Assembly: GCA_963675135.1 (NCBI GenBank) | Contig: OY776125.1 | Coordinates: 63,067,441 to 63,131,440 of the forward strand | DNA length: 64,000 nucleotides | Direction of reading: 5' to 3' | DNA from: Galeopsis tetrahit | Lineage: Eukaryota > Streptophyta > Magnoliopsida > Lamiales > Lamiaceae | Shown: positions 21,788 to 34,051 of the stretch, one piece after another | Layout of the letters: each line of letters opens with the position of its first letter | Numbering within the stretch: the stretch's first letter is position 1 | The notes under the pieces: generated by a model | What the model was told of the DNA's origin: nothing | The model's database searches: none | Seen by the model: the letters and a program-made list of their open reading frames with translations, nothing else | Position numbers and translations under genes: made by a program

Positions 21788-22888
21788 GCTGAACTGAGAA
21801 TAAAATATACAATTTGTATTAATATCCTATTAACACAAAAATTATCACATAATTTGATCACATGTACTATATCAAAAACCTCAAAAAACGATATAAACAT
21901 GCATCAACCAACATCTTAAAACCAATTTAAGCAAGTCACGATGAGTGTGAACGTTTACTCAAATACATTTAAGCAGGTTACAAACAAAGCAGTTACAAAC
22001 CTTTAATTCAAAATTAATAGTTGGCTTTAACCTGGCCATATATAATTGACAGGGACTCCGATGGGGAGTTAATATATCAATTTTATACCTAAGTAATAAC
22101 CATAATTAAATATAGGACTATTATTTCGTTTTGAATAAGCCACTCGATGGGAGGGTCATACCGCCACTAGTAATAATCCACAATCATCCTTAAAGGAATT
22201 TATTCATGTGAACTTATCATTTGGCCTATCCGATAGGGAGAGAGGCGCTTGCCAATGCGTAGCCAAAAGACTTCACAAATAAATAAATTATGGAGGTCAT
22301 TTAATCAATTTATTATCTTAAATAAATTTAATTAAAAAATATACTTAGTAATTTTTAAACTTGAGGTTTTTCACGAATCCTCATGCAAAATTAACAAATA
22401 ATCATAGCTTAATAACAAAACAAAATTAAACACAAATTAGGCAAACACGTCCAATTATCATGATTTAATTTTCTCGTTTCGAAGAAACAAGAAATTCGTA
22501 CTCCTACGGCCGCAAAAAAAAAAAATCACGCCACGCCTACAACCGGCCCGTGTGGCTTAGTCGTCCGGGTGGGCCTCCAATTCTTTAATCCGTCCAACGG
22601 TCTTCGTCTTTGATCCGTTACAATTTATTTACAAAAAAATAAATCTAACATCTAGACTAGTCTATTACAAATTAAATAATCTAATCTGCCCGTGGATTTT
22701 CTCACGGGAAAAACAAATCTGACAGAATCAGATTAAAAACCACATTCAAACAACATAAATTAAAACATACATTAAAACCATGATAATTGGATACCTGCAA
22801 AAAAAAGATCTAACAATTCTACCATCCAAATATCAATTTAATGTAAATAGATTTAAATTCTAATTTAAATTACAGAGCCCAAAACCTT
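21788..22888 (-). other. Element C untranslated leader
   Basis: About 1.1 kb, AT-rich, between the primer-binding site and the gag start. It includes an A-run (22515-22527) and GC-richer stretches near 22530-22600. I see no coding capacity. This is unusually long for a copia leader. Confidence 0.6.
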
Positions 22889-22901
22889 GGCTCTGATACC
22901 A
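22889..22901 (-). other. Primer-binding site of element C (tRNA-iMet)
   Basis: TGGTATCAGAGCC in element sense, two bases from the LTR end at 22904. Confidence 0.9.
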
Positions 22902-22903
22902 TC

Positions 22904-24609
22904 TGTTTGGGAAAGTAATCCCAATACCCAATAATAGTCCCCCAACAATGTGGTCCCCAACTCTTGTGGTCCCCAACTCCTTTGTGGGAAATTATTATGG
23001 GACCACATTCCCCATCTCCTTTGTGGGGAATTATTGGCACTTGTGGTTATGGACCATCACGCTAAGAATCCTTTGAGACTTTCGGGAATCTTTTTAGATG
23101 CCCTCGGGATCTTTTGAGACTCTCGGGAATCCTTTGAGACTCCTTTAAAATTACTCGAATCTATTTGGGACGTAATTTAAATATGAATTATCATAAATCT
23201 AATTTCATAATTTAAACAAATTAAATCAACTAATTTATGTAATGAATGTACGGTAAAATAATTAAATCCCTAAACATGCGGAACTAAGGGATTACGTGTT
23301 TACCTTTAAATCGGAGAGATACCGTTGAGAAGAGTAACAACTTCAACCCAATTGCCTTCTCAAGTATTCCCTAAGTCCTAGTCCGTTGACCCGGTGGGAG
23401 ATCTCACGAACTATTAAATCTCAAGGAGGAATTAATTTTCTCTTGTTGCACACACTGTAATTTCGAAAATTACAGATCTTTTTTTTTTCTTTTCTTAGTC
23501 TCAAGAGTACCAATTTTTTTTTCTTCTTTTATAAGAGAGAATCTATGTTTCTTCTCTTACAAGAAAGAAAAATTGACCGGTCAATTTATCTTGGAATAAT
23601 ATAGAAATAATCTCTTATTTCCATATATCTTTTTCCATAAATATCTCTCTCTAATTTCTTGCAACAAAATTAATCCTTGTCTTTTAATTACTTTAATTAA
23701 TAGACTTTTATTGGGCTACTTGAGGGGCCTTTAGGAGAATTAGGATTGGACCTCCCAATGGGCCCAAAAATCAATATTGAGCCATAACATTTTTCCAGCC
23801 CATTAATATTAACTTTCATTCCACTATAGAATTAATATTGCACTATCCATCCTAACCCATATTACGAAATATAGCTCCCGGTTATTATTTCCCGTGTTTA
23901 AGATTCAATGTCCATCAATTAATTTAAGCTACTGAATGCTTTAATTAATTAATATCTTTTATTCCTCGGAGTAAGGACAGCTCAACATTATTATCATACC
24001 AGAAATAAATTCCACTGATCAGATTTGATATGATAAACCTTCTGAGCCCACCAAGGGGACATAATCAACTTGACACTTCAAGACACGATTCTCTGTATTA
24101 ATTTTGGCAATCTGTCCTGTAATTAATAATATTGCCCAAAATACAAAGTATTGAATCAAATTGATTCTTTACCCATAATAAATCAAAGAAATACTTCTTA
24201 ACTACAGACAATCCCATTTAAGTGACAGAGATTAAGAAATCAACAACCACTGAGGTCTAATTCTTCATTCCTTAAGTTAGTGTAGAAGAATTACCTCTCT
24301 GTAGGTCCTATTCAGCACATCATAATGCACTAGTGTAATCCCTTGGTCAAGATAAACCAATCCGAGCCTTACACCTCAACTTCTACCAATGGATTGTTCA
24401 ATTCCATCTAAGTTGTGATCTTTTGTGATCTTCTACACACCACATTGTCTACAATGTAAAATACATCTGAACGTTTATGCAATAAATAATTAACATTCAT
24501 TATATTTAAAGCAACCAGTGATAAAAATATTATTCTCATTTATAAGTGCAAGAATCAGTTTGTAAACATAAGTAGCACTAAAAGCATACTTGCTAGTATA
24601 TCCTTAACA
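22904..24609 (-). repeat. Element C 5' LTR (1706 bp)
   Basis: In element sense runs TGTTAAGG to CCCAAACA and is followed by a primer-binding site. It matches the solo LTR at 19015-20695 in inverse orientation, and also carries an extra block of three imperfect repeats around 'cgggaatcctttgagact' (about 23066-23147) that the solo LTR lacks. Its outer end breaks B's RT right after residues GSPNEKLVK. The second target-site copy is lost with the deleted 3' end. Confidence 0.9.
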
Positions 24610-27086
24610 AGCTTCTCATTTGGGGATCCAAATATGATGTCATCAACATATATTTGGACTAGCAAGATGTCCTCTCCTTCAGTGATTCTGAAGAGAGTTC
24701 TGTCCACAGTTCCTTTGATGAAACCATGATCCAAGAGGAACTGTGACAGTGTGTCATACCAAGCTCTTGGAGCTTGCTTGAGTCCATATAGAGCTCTCTT
24801 CAGTCTATAAACTTGGTTTCCTACTTCAAAACCAGGTGGTTGCTCCACATAAACTTCTTCTTTTAGAACTCCATTCAGGAAGGCACTCTTGACATCCATT
24901 TGGTACACTTTGAACCTCATGTGGGCTGCATAGGCTAGGAAGAGCCTTATTGCTTCTAGCCTTGCCACTGGTGCAAAGGTCTCATCATAGTCAATGCCTT
25001 CTGATTGACAGTAGCCTTTTGCCACTAGTCTGGCCTTGTTTCTGACAATCACATCATTCTCATTCTTCTTGTTCTTGAACACCCACTTGGTTCCAATAAC
25101 ATCTTGATGTGAAGGTCTATCCACCAGCTCCCAAACATCATTTCTGGTGAATTGGTTCAGCTCTTCCTGCATAGCTGTGATCTAGTTTGCATCTTGAAGT
25201 GCATCCTCAATGTCACTTGGTTCCTGTTCTGATAGAAAACAACAAAACAAAGCACTTTCACCATGAAACCTTCTGGTTTTGACTCCTATACTTGGATCAC
25301 CAAGTATCAGATCAGTAGGATGGTCAGACAACCATGTCCTCCTTTTTCTGATCCCTTCAGTAGAGTTGTCCTCTACTTAAGGTTGAGTCACCATTATCAT
25401 AAAATTCAGGATAATTGAATGCACGATCTAATTCAGGATCATATTCAGGGATGTTGTCTTCAATGTCAGGGACATTGGTATTTTCAACATTTATGGTTCC
25501 CCCTGGAGTATTTGATCCATTAACTACGTCAGCAAAGCATGCTTCTTCATTGGTAGTTATTACCTGAGTGTGAACTGGGATTGGGGTATTCAGTTCACCA
25601 TTTCCTTCAGTGGGGTTTCCTTCAGGGATATTGCCTTCGGGATTGTTGTCCAGTGAAACAATTTCAGGGAGATTGGCTTAGACAACATCTATGAATTCAG
25701 TGTCCTTGTCTTTTAGGCTTAATCTCGTTGTTCTTTGTGTGATTTCTTCAGTATCCAGGTTGTTGTTCCTGATCTCAAAGATGGATTCATCAAACACAAC
25801 ATGAGGTGTTTCTTCCACAATTAGGGTTTTACAATTATACACCCTGAAAGCTCTACTGATTTGGGAATATCCAAGAAATATCCCCTCATCAGCTTTGATG
25901 TCAAAAGCTTTTAATTGTTCTTTCCCATTATTGTGAATGAAACACTTACAACCAAATATGTGTAAATATGACACTTTAGGCAATCTTCCTTTCCAGAGTT
26001 CATAGGGGGTTTTTGCCTTGACCCTTAGTAATTAAACATCTGTTCTGAGTATAACATGCAGTGTTTATAGCTTCAGCCCAAAACCTCTTAGGTAGATTGG
26101 AATCAGCAATTAAAGTTCTTGTAGCTTCTTTTAGAGTTCTATTTCTTCTTTCTGCAACTCCATTTTGCTGAGGAGTTCTAGCTACTGAGGTTTCATGAGC
26201 TATTCCATTTAGTGTGCAATACTCATTGATGTATGAATTAATGAACTCAGTGCCTTTATCAGATCTTATTTTGATAATGTTAAGGCTCTTTTCATTTGAC
26301 AGTCTCTTCAACAGTTTAGGGAGTTTGACTTGTGTTTCCTTTTTATTAAGGAGAAATACTACCCATGTGAACCTAGAGAAGTCATCTACTACAACCAATG
26401 TGTATTTTCGACCATTTATGCTTGAAGGGGTAATTGGTCCAAATAAGTCCATATGTAGAAGTTCAAGTACCCTTTCAGTAGAGATGAATGGTTTTCCTTT
26501 GAATGAGGTTTTGATCTGTTTTCCTTCTTGACATGGTTTACACACATGTTCTTTAATGAAAACCTCATTAGGTAAACCTTTACTAATGCATTTCTAGCAA
26601 GTTTTTTCATTGACTTGAAGTTCAGGTGGTTTAGCCTTTTATGCCATAACCCACTTTGTTCACTAGAGCTCTTAGCAATGAAACATGCAGCATCAGTAGA
26701 CTTGTCCCAGTCAACAAAATACACATTTCCTTTCCTAGTTCCAGTCAGTGGAATTTGTTGAGTTTCATCTTTAATTAAACATTTTCCACTTGAGAACTCA
26801 ACATTAAAACCTTTATCAAAAACTGACTTATGCTTAGCAAATTGTATTTGAGACCAGCCACATAAGATACATTGGATACCTTGATATTACCAATTATCAA
26901 GGTACCATAACCTTTTGTTGTTGCTTGTGAGCTGTCTCCAAAGGTGACATTTGGGCCTTCTTTTTCAGTGAAATCAGTGAGGAGTTCTTTGTTTCCAGTC
27001 ATATGCCTTGAGCATCCACTGTCAAGGTACCATGCTGACTTTTTGCTCATACTCCTCATCTTCTTTTGGCCCTTAGGTACCTGCAA
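24610..27086 (-). pseudogene. pol: Element B pol: protease to RT, truncated
   Basis: Protease (WYLDSGCSRHMTG, about 27030), GAG-pre-integrase (LWHKRLNHLNF), integrase with the D-D-E residues (MDLFGP, RSDKGTEF, QQNGVAERR), a variable linker, then RT with AFLNG, YGLKQAPRAWYD and YVDDIIFG. It is disrupted by a frameshift near 26800-26820, another near 26590, one near 26000, and stops near 25678 and 25200-25380. RT is cut at 24610 by the LTR of element C. The RT C-terminus and RNase H are absent from the window. It is close to A's pol but from a distinct family. Confidence 0.9.
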
Positions 27087-29558
27087 TTAGCAAGTTTTAG
27101 GTACCCTTTAAATTTTGGGTCCTGAGAGGTTAGCTGTACCTTTAGGAACCCAAACTTGCCTAATTACCCTGATTGATTCAATGTGGCTAAGTTGTTTCCC
27201 TTGTGCATCAACATACACTGTCTTTCCCTTAAATGTCTTTGGGAAAGTGTGTGTGAAAGTGTTGACTCTGTAAGTTTCAGGAGAGTTGTCAAATCTCCTG
27301 ATCTTATGAGTTCTTTGTGTAGCTTGAGGAAATCTTTGAGGAAAGGCATTTTTGTGACCATTACCCTTTGGCATGAAGGGTTTTGGTTGTCATATTTTAT
27401 TCTACCTTTGAGGATAGTTGTCCTTAGGTCTGTTCAGCTGAGGCTTCCTCAGTAGAGTTGGCCTAGGCTAATCATACCTTGGGTAATTCCTCTGAACATT
27501 GTTCAGGAGAGTTACCCTTCCATTGGGTCTACTCTGCTTACCAACATTCCTCTTGTATTCAGGAGCCTTGACCTTTTCCAAAGGTTTGGGCCTAGTCTCC
27601 TGAAATACTTGAGTGGGCATTTCATTCAGTTTGCCCTTTCCTTTGTTCAGTGGCTGAATTATTTCATTTTCAGTTTGTTGTGCCACTGATTTAACAAAGA
27701 TTTTCTTGGTGTTACTTGTGGAAGCAACACTAAGACAAGGTGAAGATTCAAATGGATCAAAACCTAATCCACTTCTTTGAGCCATAGGTCTTTGATAACT
27801 TTGAATTTCCTCTATTGCTCTAGAGGATTTGTTCAAAGCAGACATCTTTATTTTCAGGCTCTCTTCACTTGATTTAAGAATGTCATACTCATGTGAGAGG
27901 TTTTCAAATTTTGCTTGAAGAATTTTTAGTTCAAAGTCTTTTCTCTTTTGGGAAAGTAGTTGAGCATCAATCTGTCTTTGTTGGTCAACTATCCTAAGAT
28001 TTGCTTCCTCAAGCTCTCTCAAGACTTGTTGGTACAACTCAGTAGATTTAATGTCAACTACTGTCTCAACAGGTTTTGAAAGCTTAATTCAAACTCTTTC
28101 ATTTTCTCTCACACAGTTGTCATGAAATTCTTGCAGCCTGGTGAAATCTTCCATCAACTTCCCAAAGGAAAGTTTCAAGTTCACTTCACTAGTGTTCTGT
28201 GATAGAAATGATGGTGAGCTAGAAGTGGAGGATACCTCATCATCCTTAATGGCCATGTTGCACACATCATCATCATCATCACTGTTTGAGAACAGTCCAT
28301 CAGAAGAGTTGAAGCTTTCAGCACTGTCAGATTCATCACCAGCCATCATGGCTTTTCTGTTGGTGAACTTCTTATCTCTTTTGGCTTGCCTCTCTCTTCT
28401 TTCCTTAGAGCTGAGTTCAGGGCAGTCATACTGGAAGTGTCCTTTCTTCTTGCAGTTGTAGCATAGATCCTCATCATCATCTTTCTTTGGATCATCTCTT
28501 CTTCTAGATGAGGAGGGTTCAGCTCTGTTGGACTTTCTCCTATCAGAGAACTTGTCCTCTGATCTTTTCTCTTCAGGCTTCTTGTCCTCAGCCTGTGCTT
28601 CAGGAGAGTTGTACCTTCTCCTGAATTTGTTGTCTTGGTAGAATTTCTTGTATCTACCAAACCTTGAGTTGAGTTTGTCAAACCTCCTAGCCATGAGAGT
28701 CATTTCTTCCTTCATTTCAGCCTTAGAGACGGACTTTGATGATCTTGGAGTGGACTGCATTTCTGGTTCAGCAGCTTTGGCTTTAAATGCCACTCCCTTG
28801 GTTAGTAGAGAAGATTCCTCTTCTGGCTTTCTTCTGTTGAGGTAAAACTTATATGCTTTGAGTTCAGAGAAGATTTGTTGCATGGGCATGGTAGAGAGAT
28901 CTTTGGTGTTCTGCATCATTACAGCATATACATCCCACTTTTGAGTGAGACTTCTCAGGATCTTCAGTCCAACTTCTCTCTTGGAGTACACCTTGCCCAA
29001 GGAGTTGATTTCATTCATCACATTTGTGAATCTACCAGTAAACTTGTCAATGGACTCATTTGGCTCCATTGAGAATTGTTCAAACTTCTGCACAGCCACT
29101 TGAAGCTTGTTCTCCTTTATCTTTTCAGTACCCTCACACATTTCAGCAAGAGTATCCCAAATTTCTTTGGCTGTTGTGCAGTGATAAACTCTTCCCATGA
29201 TTGCATCTGGAATTGTTTGATAGAGAGTGTTCATTGCAAGATAATTCAAGTTATCTTTTCTTTTCTCCTCAGAAGTGAAGTCATCTTCATCTTTTGGGAT
29301 CTCTTCCCTTATATCAGCTCTTTGAGCTTCAGTCATTCTGGGGTTGGTTTGGGTGAACACAAATGGTCCTCTTGTGATTACCCTCAGCATGTCAGTGTGA
29401 AGAGATGCAAGATGAGCTCTCATTCTGATCTTCCAGAAGTCATAGTTCTCAATTGAGAACATGGGCAACTTGTGATGTGATATATGGTTGACTGGATTGG
29501 TGGCCATATTGTTGATTCCTTGAACAACATCATGAGGAACATCATTGTTGTTGGCCAT
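27087..29558 (-). pseudogene. gag: Element B gag
   Basis: Starts MANNNDVPHDVVQG at 29558. A UBN2-type capsid domain, R/S/K/D-rich linker, CCHC knuckle (CYNCKKKGHFQYDC, about 28430-28475), acidic serine-rich linker with a run of aspartates, coiled coil, and a basic tail ending in a VPKTC motif. Nonsense codons lie near 28086 (TGA where F has TCA), near 27466 and near 27105. TAA at 27087-27089 separates it in frame from pol, as in A and E. Confidence 0.9.
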
Positions 29559-29697
29559 GACTCAAAGATAAAATGTTAGACAACAAATAATAGGATTTTA
29601 GATAGATCAGTTCAGTGACCACACCAAATATGTGATTTTGAAAATCAAGATGGATTTTCAGAAGCAGTGGTCTTTGAACCCCTGCTGTGATACCACT
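29559..29697 (-). other. Element B leader and primer-binding site
   Basis: TGGTATCACAGC in element sense at 29684-29695 is the tRNA-iMet site with one mismatch. About 120 bp of leader precede the gag ATG. Confidence 0.85.
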
Positions 29698-31328
29698 TGT
29701 TGGTCCTGAAAGGAGTATATAACAAGTGTACGGGGGGGGGAATACACTTGTATGCAATTTCTTTTTCAAACTTAATCAAACCAGAGTTCAGCAAGGTTAT
29801 CCTGAACAACTCTGCCGATATGAATAACTCTTCTAAGATAATCAAACTACTAAGTACTATTGAGTACTTAGTTGAATAACTATCTAGTGGAGTTATATGT
29901 GCGGAATTAGTGGTTGGCCCTTTAGTTTAAACTTCTTTGAATTCTGAAATCACTTTAATCAAACAGTCCAGTTTTCAGGGAACTTGTCCAAATCTGTTTT
30001 GCACAATTTATGATATATGTCTTTGAAAGGTTTAGTTTTGTGTGCAGTGTTGAATATATGAAAGTGCTTGAATGTAAATCAACACAAGAGTTTATAGTGG
30101 TTCAGAGACTCAAGCTCCTACATCCACTTTCCCTGATTTAACAGGATAATTCCTTTACTCTTGGAATTAACTTGTTTTATAGTGCCAAGGTGCACTTGAT
30201 CAAGAACACCACTCCTTGGTGAATTGATCCCTAGGATGTCTAGAGTCCTAGTACCCTCTTCTCAACTCAGAACTGAACTGTTCTTCTCTCAACAGTCAGC
30301 TCCTACCACTTCTACTACTACAACCTTCTCACTTTCTCACTTGAAAGGGGTAAGGGTTGAAGTAAGGTTCCAACTAATGAGATATCCTTTAAAGTGAAGA
30401 TCAGTGTATAAGGATAGGATATCTCTCTAAGCTTGTATGGATATACAATGGGTTCATCTTAGAATGAAGTGTATGAAGACTAAGATAGTCTCTTTGTAAG
30501 CTTGAAAGCACTTGTTAACTTGTAGGATAGTTGGCTTGGTAGTTGGTTGGTTGGTGCTTCAAATGGTCTTCACACTTCTGTATTTATAGAAAAATTTGAG
30601 GATTTGCCCGTTGGAGAGGCAGTCCCAAATTGCTATAAATGTCTTTCTTGAGTTCTTCAAACTGGAAGACAGATTTTTGATAGTGACATGTCCTCATTTG
30701 GGAAATAAACGGCTGTATAGACTTTGTCTTCATTCTGCAGCACTCTTCTCAATGTCTGACTTCAAGATTCACTTGATTAAGCTTGGACATGGCTTCTGAA
30801 GGTTGATCCAATGATAGGACAACATTCCTTATCAAATGGACAACTCTGCTTATCACTATCAGCAGACTTTGCTTATCAGCATAGTTGGCTTGCTCTTTTT
30901 CAGATGACTTGGCTCTTTCCCTTTACTCCATTTGGATGTGATCTTAGCATGATTCTTTGAAGATCTTTTAGGGTATTGTTGTCTTAAACTCTTCAGCGTA
31001 ATTGGTCCTTAAACTTCAGAACACTTGTTCTGGTTTAACTTTGCTGAGACAACTCTGCTGAACATTTCTTCAGCATACTTGTCTTTCAGTAGATTTAGCA
31101 ATCTTTCCAGAATTTGAGCCTTGAGATGACTTGATCTTGATAGACTTCAAAGCGTATGTTACCCCTCAACTATTGCATCTATTCTTCTAAGAGCTGCCTA
31201 ACACATCAACTTCTCAACTAGTCTTATATTATATGTTCTAACATTCTTAGAACATCATCAACTATGACTAGGCATGTCTCAGGGGGTTTTGGTATTAAAT
31301 CAAAATACTTCTCATTTTATTCCCAACA
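29698..31328 (-). repeat. Element B 5' LTR (1631 bp)
   Basis: TGTTGG to CCCAACA on the plus strand. TATA box in element sense at 30581-30588. It carries the U5 hairpin with a 9-G run (29722-29751). It interrupts an extra ORF of the same family at 31329. The presumed target copy is TCTTG (31329-31333); its partner lies outside the window with B's 3' LTR. The related LTR 49603-51330 is visibly diverged. Confidence 0.88.
29722..29751 (-). other. U5 hairpin with poly-C loop (element B)
   Basis: ACAAGTGTA (29722-29730) pairs with TACACTTGT (29743-29751). The loop contains nine G on the plus strand. The stem differs from that of A by compensating changes. Confidence 0.65.
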
Positions 31329-32416
31329 TCTTGTCTTTCACATCTACAAGAGTTCTCAAGGCATGGAATTGTTGCTGCAATCTTGGAAATTCAGCAAGTT
31401 GAGGGTACAAACCATCCACAGTAGCACTAGCTCCTCCTCTGAGCATACTCTCATAAGTATACTCCTCCTCATCTGCACTTGAGTGGGGACTTTGGGTTAT
31501 AGGAGAGTTGGCTCTGGGTTCAGGTAGGTTGGCTTGAGGGTTGGATTCAGGAAGATTGGGTTCGGAAGGATTGGGTTCAGAAGGGTCGGGTGCAACAATG
31601 GGTGCTTCAGTTACTTTTGAGAGCAATGGTTCTGAAGTGGCTTTGCTCATGGGAGTTGGCTCAAGAAGTTCAGCTTCTAAGGCTTTAGAGTATATGAGCA
31701 TGGATGAGTCTAAGGGAGATAGCAGTCTTGACTCATCTATAGCAAGATCAGCTAGCACATCTATTGGCCCTCGTTGTGCAAATCCTTCTGGAGAATACCT
31801 TTTGGTTAAGTTCAAAGGAGTGATGGGTTGGTTTTCAGGGGTTTTATGGGTATCAGGGGAGTTGGGCTCTTGGTGTTGAGCTGCAGGGATTTTGGACTCA
31901 GGAGTACCAGAACCAGAAGAGTTGGTTCTAGACTTAGATTTGGTTTTGCTTTCAGCTCTACTCTCCCTTAGAGCAAGTTGCAAAGTATTCTCCTCTTGTA
32001 ACTCCAAAATCTTTCCAGTAGGCTTGGCCCTTCTCTTGCTAGCCCTACTGCTCCCACTCCCTTCCTCTTCAGGGACAACTTCCCTGACCCTCTTCTCTCC
32101 CTTCTTCTTCTTTCTCACTTCAGTGAACTTCTCCCTTACCTCTTCTGAATAATCAGAAGGTACTTGCACACCTTCTGCAGCAACTTCATCTACCTCTGCT
32201 GAAGCTCCAGACTTCTCTTCTGAAGAGATTTGAGACAATCACTTTGTCTTTACAGCTCTGGCCTTAGTCATTTTCTTCAACTTTGGCTTCTTTTCAACCT
32301 CTTCTTCAGCAGGTTTGGCCAATTGCATCCTTCTTTGCTCAGTTTTCTTGCTGAGCTTTCTGAACATTATTTTCTGAGCTAGTAAGGGCTTGGCAAAAGT
32401 CTGCATCTTTGAGTAG
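31329..32416 (-). pseudogene. Extra ORF fragment of the outer B-family element (F)
   Basis: Two minus-strand blocks (32239-32416 and 31329-32238) separated by one stop. They align with element B's extra ORF at 18250-18640 and 3400-4140 (shared MQTFAKPL, RRMQLAKPAEE, RESRAESKTKSKS and YESMLRGGA). Left end cut by the B LTR, right end fused to LINE sequence at about 32417. Most likely it is the downstream part of the element whose gag lies at 46996-49464. Function unknown. Confidence 0.75.
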
Positions 32417-34051
32417 ATCGAGTCTGCCACACGTCGCCTGGCTGACATTCAGCACCGTATAGAGTTGGAGGGTGATTCTGAGGCAGCCTTTGCTGATGAG
32501 ATTCAGGCGCAGGTTGATCTTGATGAGTTGTTGACGGCCAGGCATGAATACTACACTCAGAAGAACCATTTGCAGTGGATGACTGACGGAGATAGAAACA
32601 TCAGATTCTTTCACATTTCTCAGCAGACTAGGATAGCTAGGTGGGTATCACGTCTTTGCTCATTGAAGACATCCTTACTACGGACTTGGACACCATCAGT
32701 TCCCATGTGGTTACTTACTATTCTCAGTTGTTTACGGATGATCGGTCGTCTCCTTTCGATGCTAGTATTCTGGATAGCTTTATGGATACCATTGTGACTG
32801 ATGCCCATAATGGTCTCCTTGTGAGTATTCCCACAGCGGAAAAGGTTCGAAGGGTTGTCTTTGATATGGATTCTTCGAGCGCTCCGGGTTCGGATGGCTT
32901 TGGGGGCTGCTTTTATCAGGGATGTTGGGACATTGTGGGCCAGGAGGTGATCGATGTTGTTAGACACTACTTCATTTTCAGACTTTTACCTCCAGGACCG
33001 AACTCCTGCTTCATGACGCTTGTTCCCAAGACGGAAGGGGCCCTTAAAGTGGAGGATTTTCGGCCGATTGTGATGGGTAACTTCATCTTTAAGGTCATGA
33101 CCAGAGTTCTATCTTCGAGATTGGGCACTTTTGTTAGTAGTTGTCTCTCTGCATATCAGTTTGGTTTCGTCCCGGGGAAGCGGATCCACACTTGCATCGC
33201 TCTTGCATTTGACACCATTAATACCCTGGACTACCCGAGAGTTCACGGGCATATGGCCTTGAAAATTGACATGATCAAAGCGTTTGACACCATGTCTTGG
33301 CGGTTTCTAGAGGCAGTCATGGCAAGGATGGCGCTTGGGAAATGGATTGATTGGGAGATCGATAGAGGCCGACTTCGTCCCATTAGATATGTCCCTCATT
33401 ATCTTTTCTATGCGGACGACATCATAATATTTTTGAGGGCCACTGAGTCTAATATCAGGAACTTGCATGCTGTTTTACAGGGGTATGGTCATCTTTCAGG
33501 TCAGGTGTATAGTCCTCAGAAGTCTAGGGCTTTCTTTGGGCGTGTTGTTCCCCAAAGGCTTCGTCATCGGATGCTTAGAGTCACATGCATTGTAGAAGGT
33601 TCCCTTCCTTTTACCTACCTAGGAGTTCCGATATTTCGTGGTTGCCCTAGGAAGGCTCATCTACAGCCTGTGGCAGACGATGTTATTGCTAAGTTTAGTC
33701 GTTGGAAGGGTAGCTCCCTTTCCTTGGCAGGGAGACGATGTTTGATTAACTCGGTTATCACGGGATCTATGGTCCACTCTATGATGGTCTACAAGTGGCC
33801 TATTTCACTACTTCGCCAGGTGGAATCTGTTATGCGCAACTTTCTTTGGAAGGGAGACGTCAATCGTAAAAGTGGTTCTTGTTCGGTCTCGTGGAAGAGG
33901 GTTTGTGCTCCCTTTGGAGAAGAAGGAATGGGGGTTCGCTCCATTAGATTGGCGAATGCCTCCTTTCTCTGTAAGTTGAGTTGGGACATTCTTCAGCATA
34001 ACTCTCCAGATACAGCTCTGCTTCACAGGAGACACTTTACCTCAGATGGTA
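32417..34051 (+). pseudogene. Plant L1-type LINE ORF2, RT part (5' truncated, internal deletion)
   Basis: It begins in the linker between endonuclease and RT (HLQWMTDGDRNIRFFH), then an RT with SSAPGSDGFGGCFYQ, FRPIVMGNFIFKV, FVPGKRIHTCI, KIDMIKAFDTMSW, FYADDIIIF and FTYLGVPIFRG. The segment normally between AFDTMSW and YADD, with the GxRQGDPLSP motif, is missing: MARMALGKWIDW runs directly into RLRPIRY. A frameshift lies near 32640. The endonuclease half is absent. Element E splits the LINE at 34051. The LINE resumes at 45401. Confidence 0.92.
34047..34051. repeat. Target-site duplication of element E, left copy (TGGTA)
   Basis: TGGTA precedes the LTR at 34052. The right copy at 45401-45405 is TGGCA. 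One transition separates them, which fits an older insertion than A. Confidence 0.85.

Noticed and set aside
19015..24609. Reading 19015-20695 and 22904-24609 as the two LTRs of one element
   Set aside because: They are inverted relative to each other. The first has its own 5-bp duplication and no internal flank; only the second is next to a primer-binding site.
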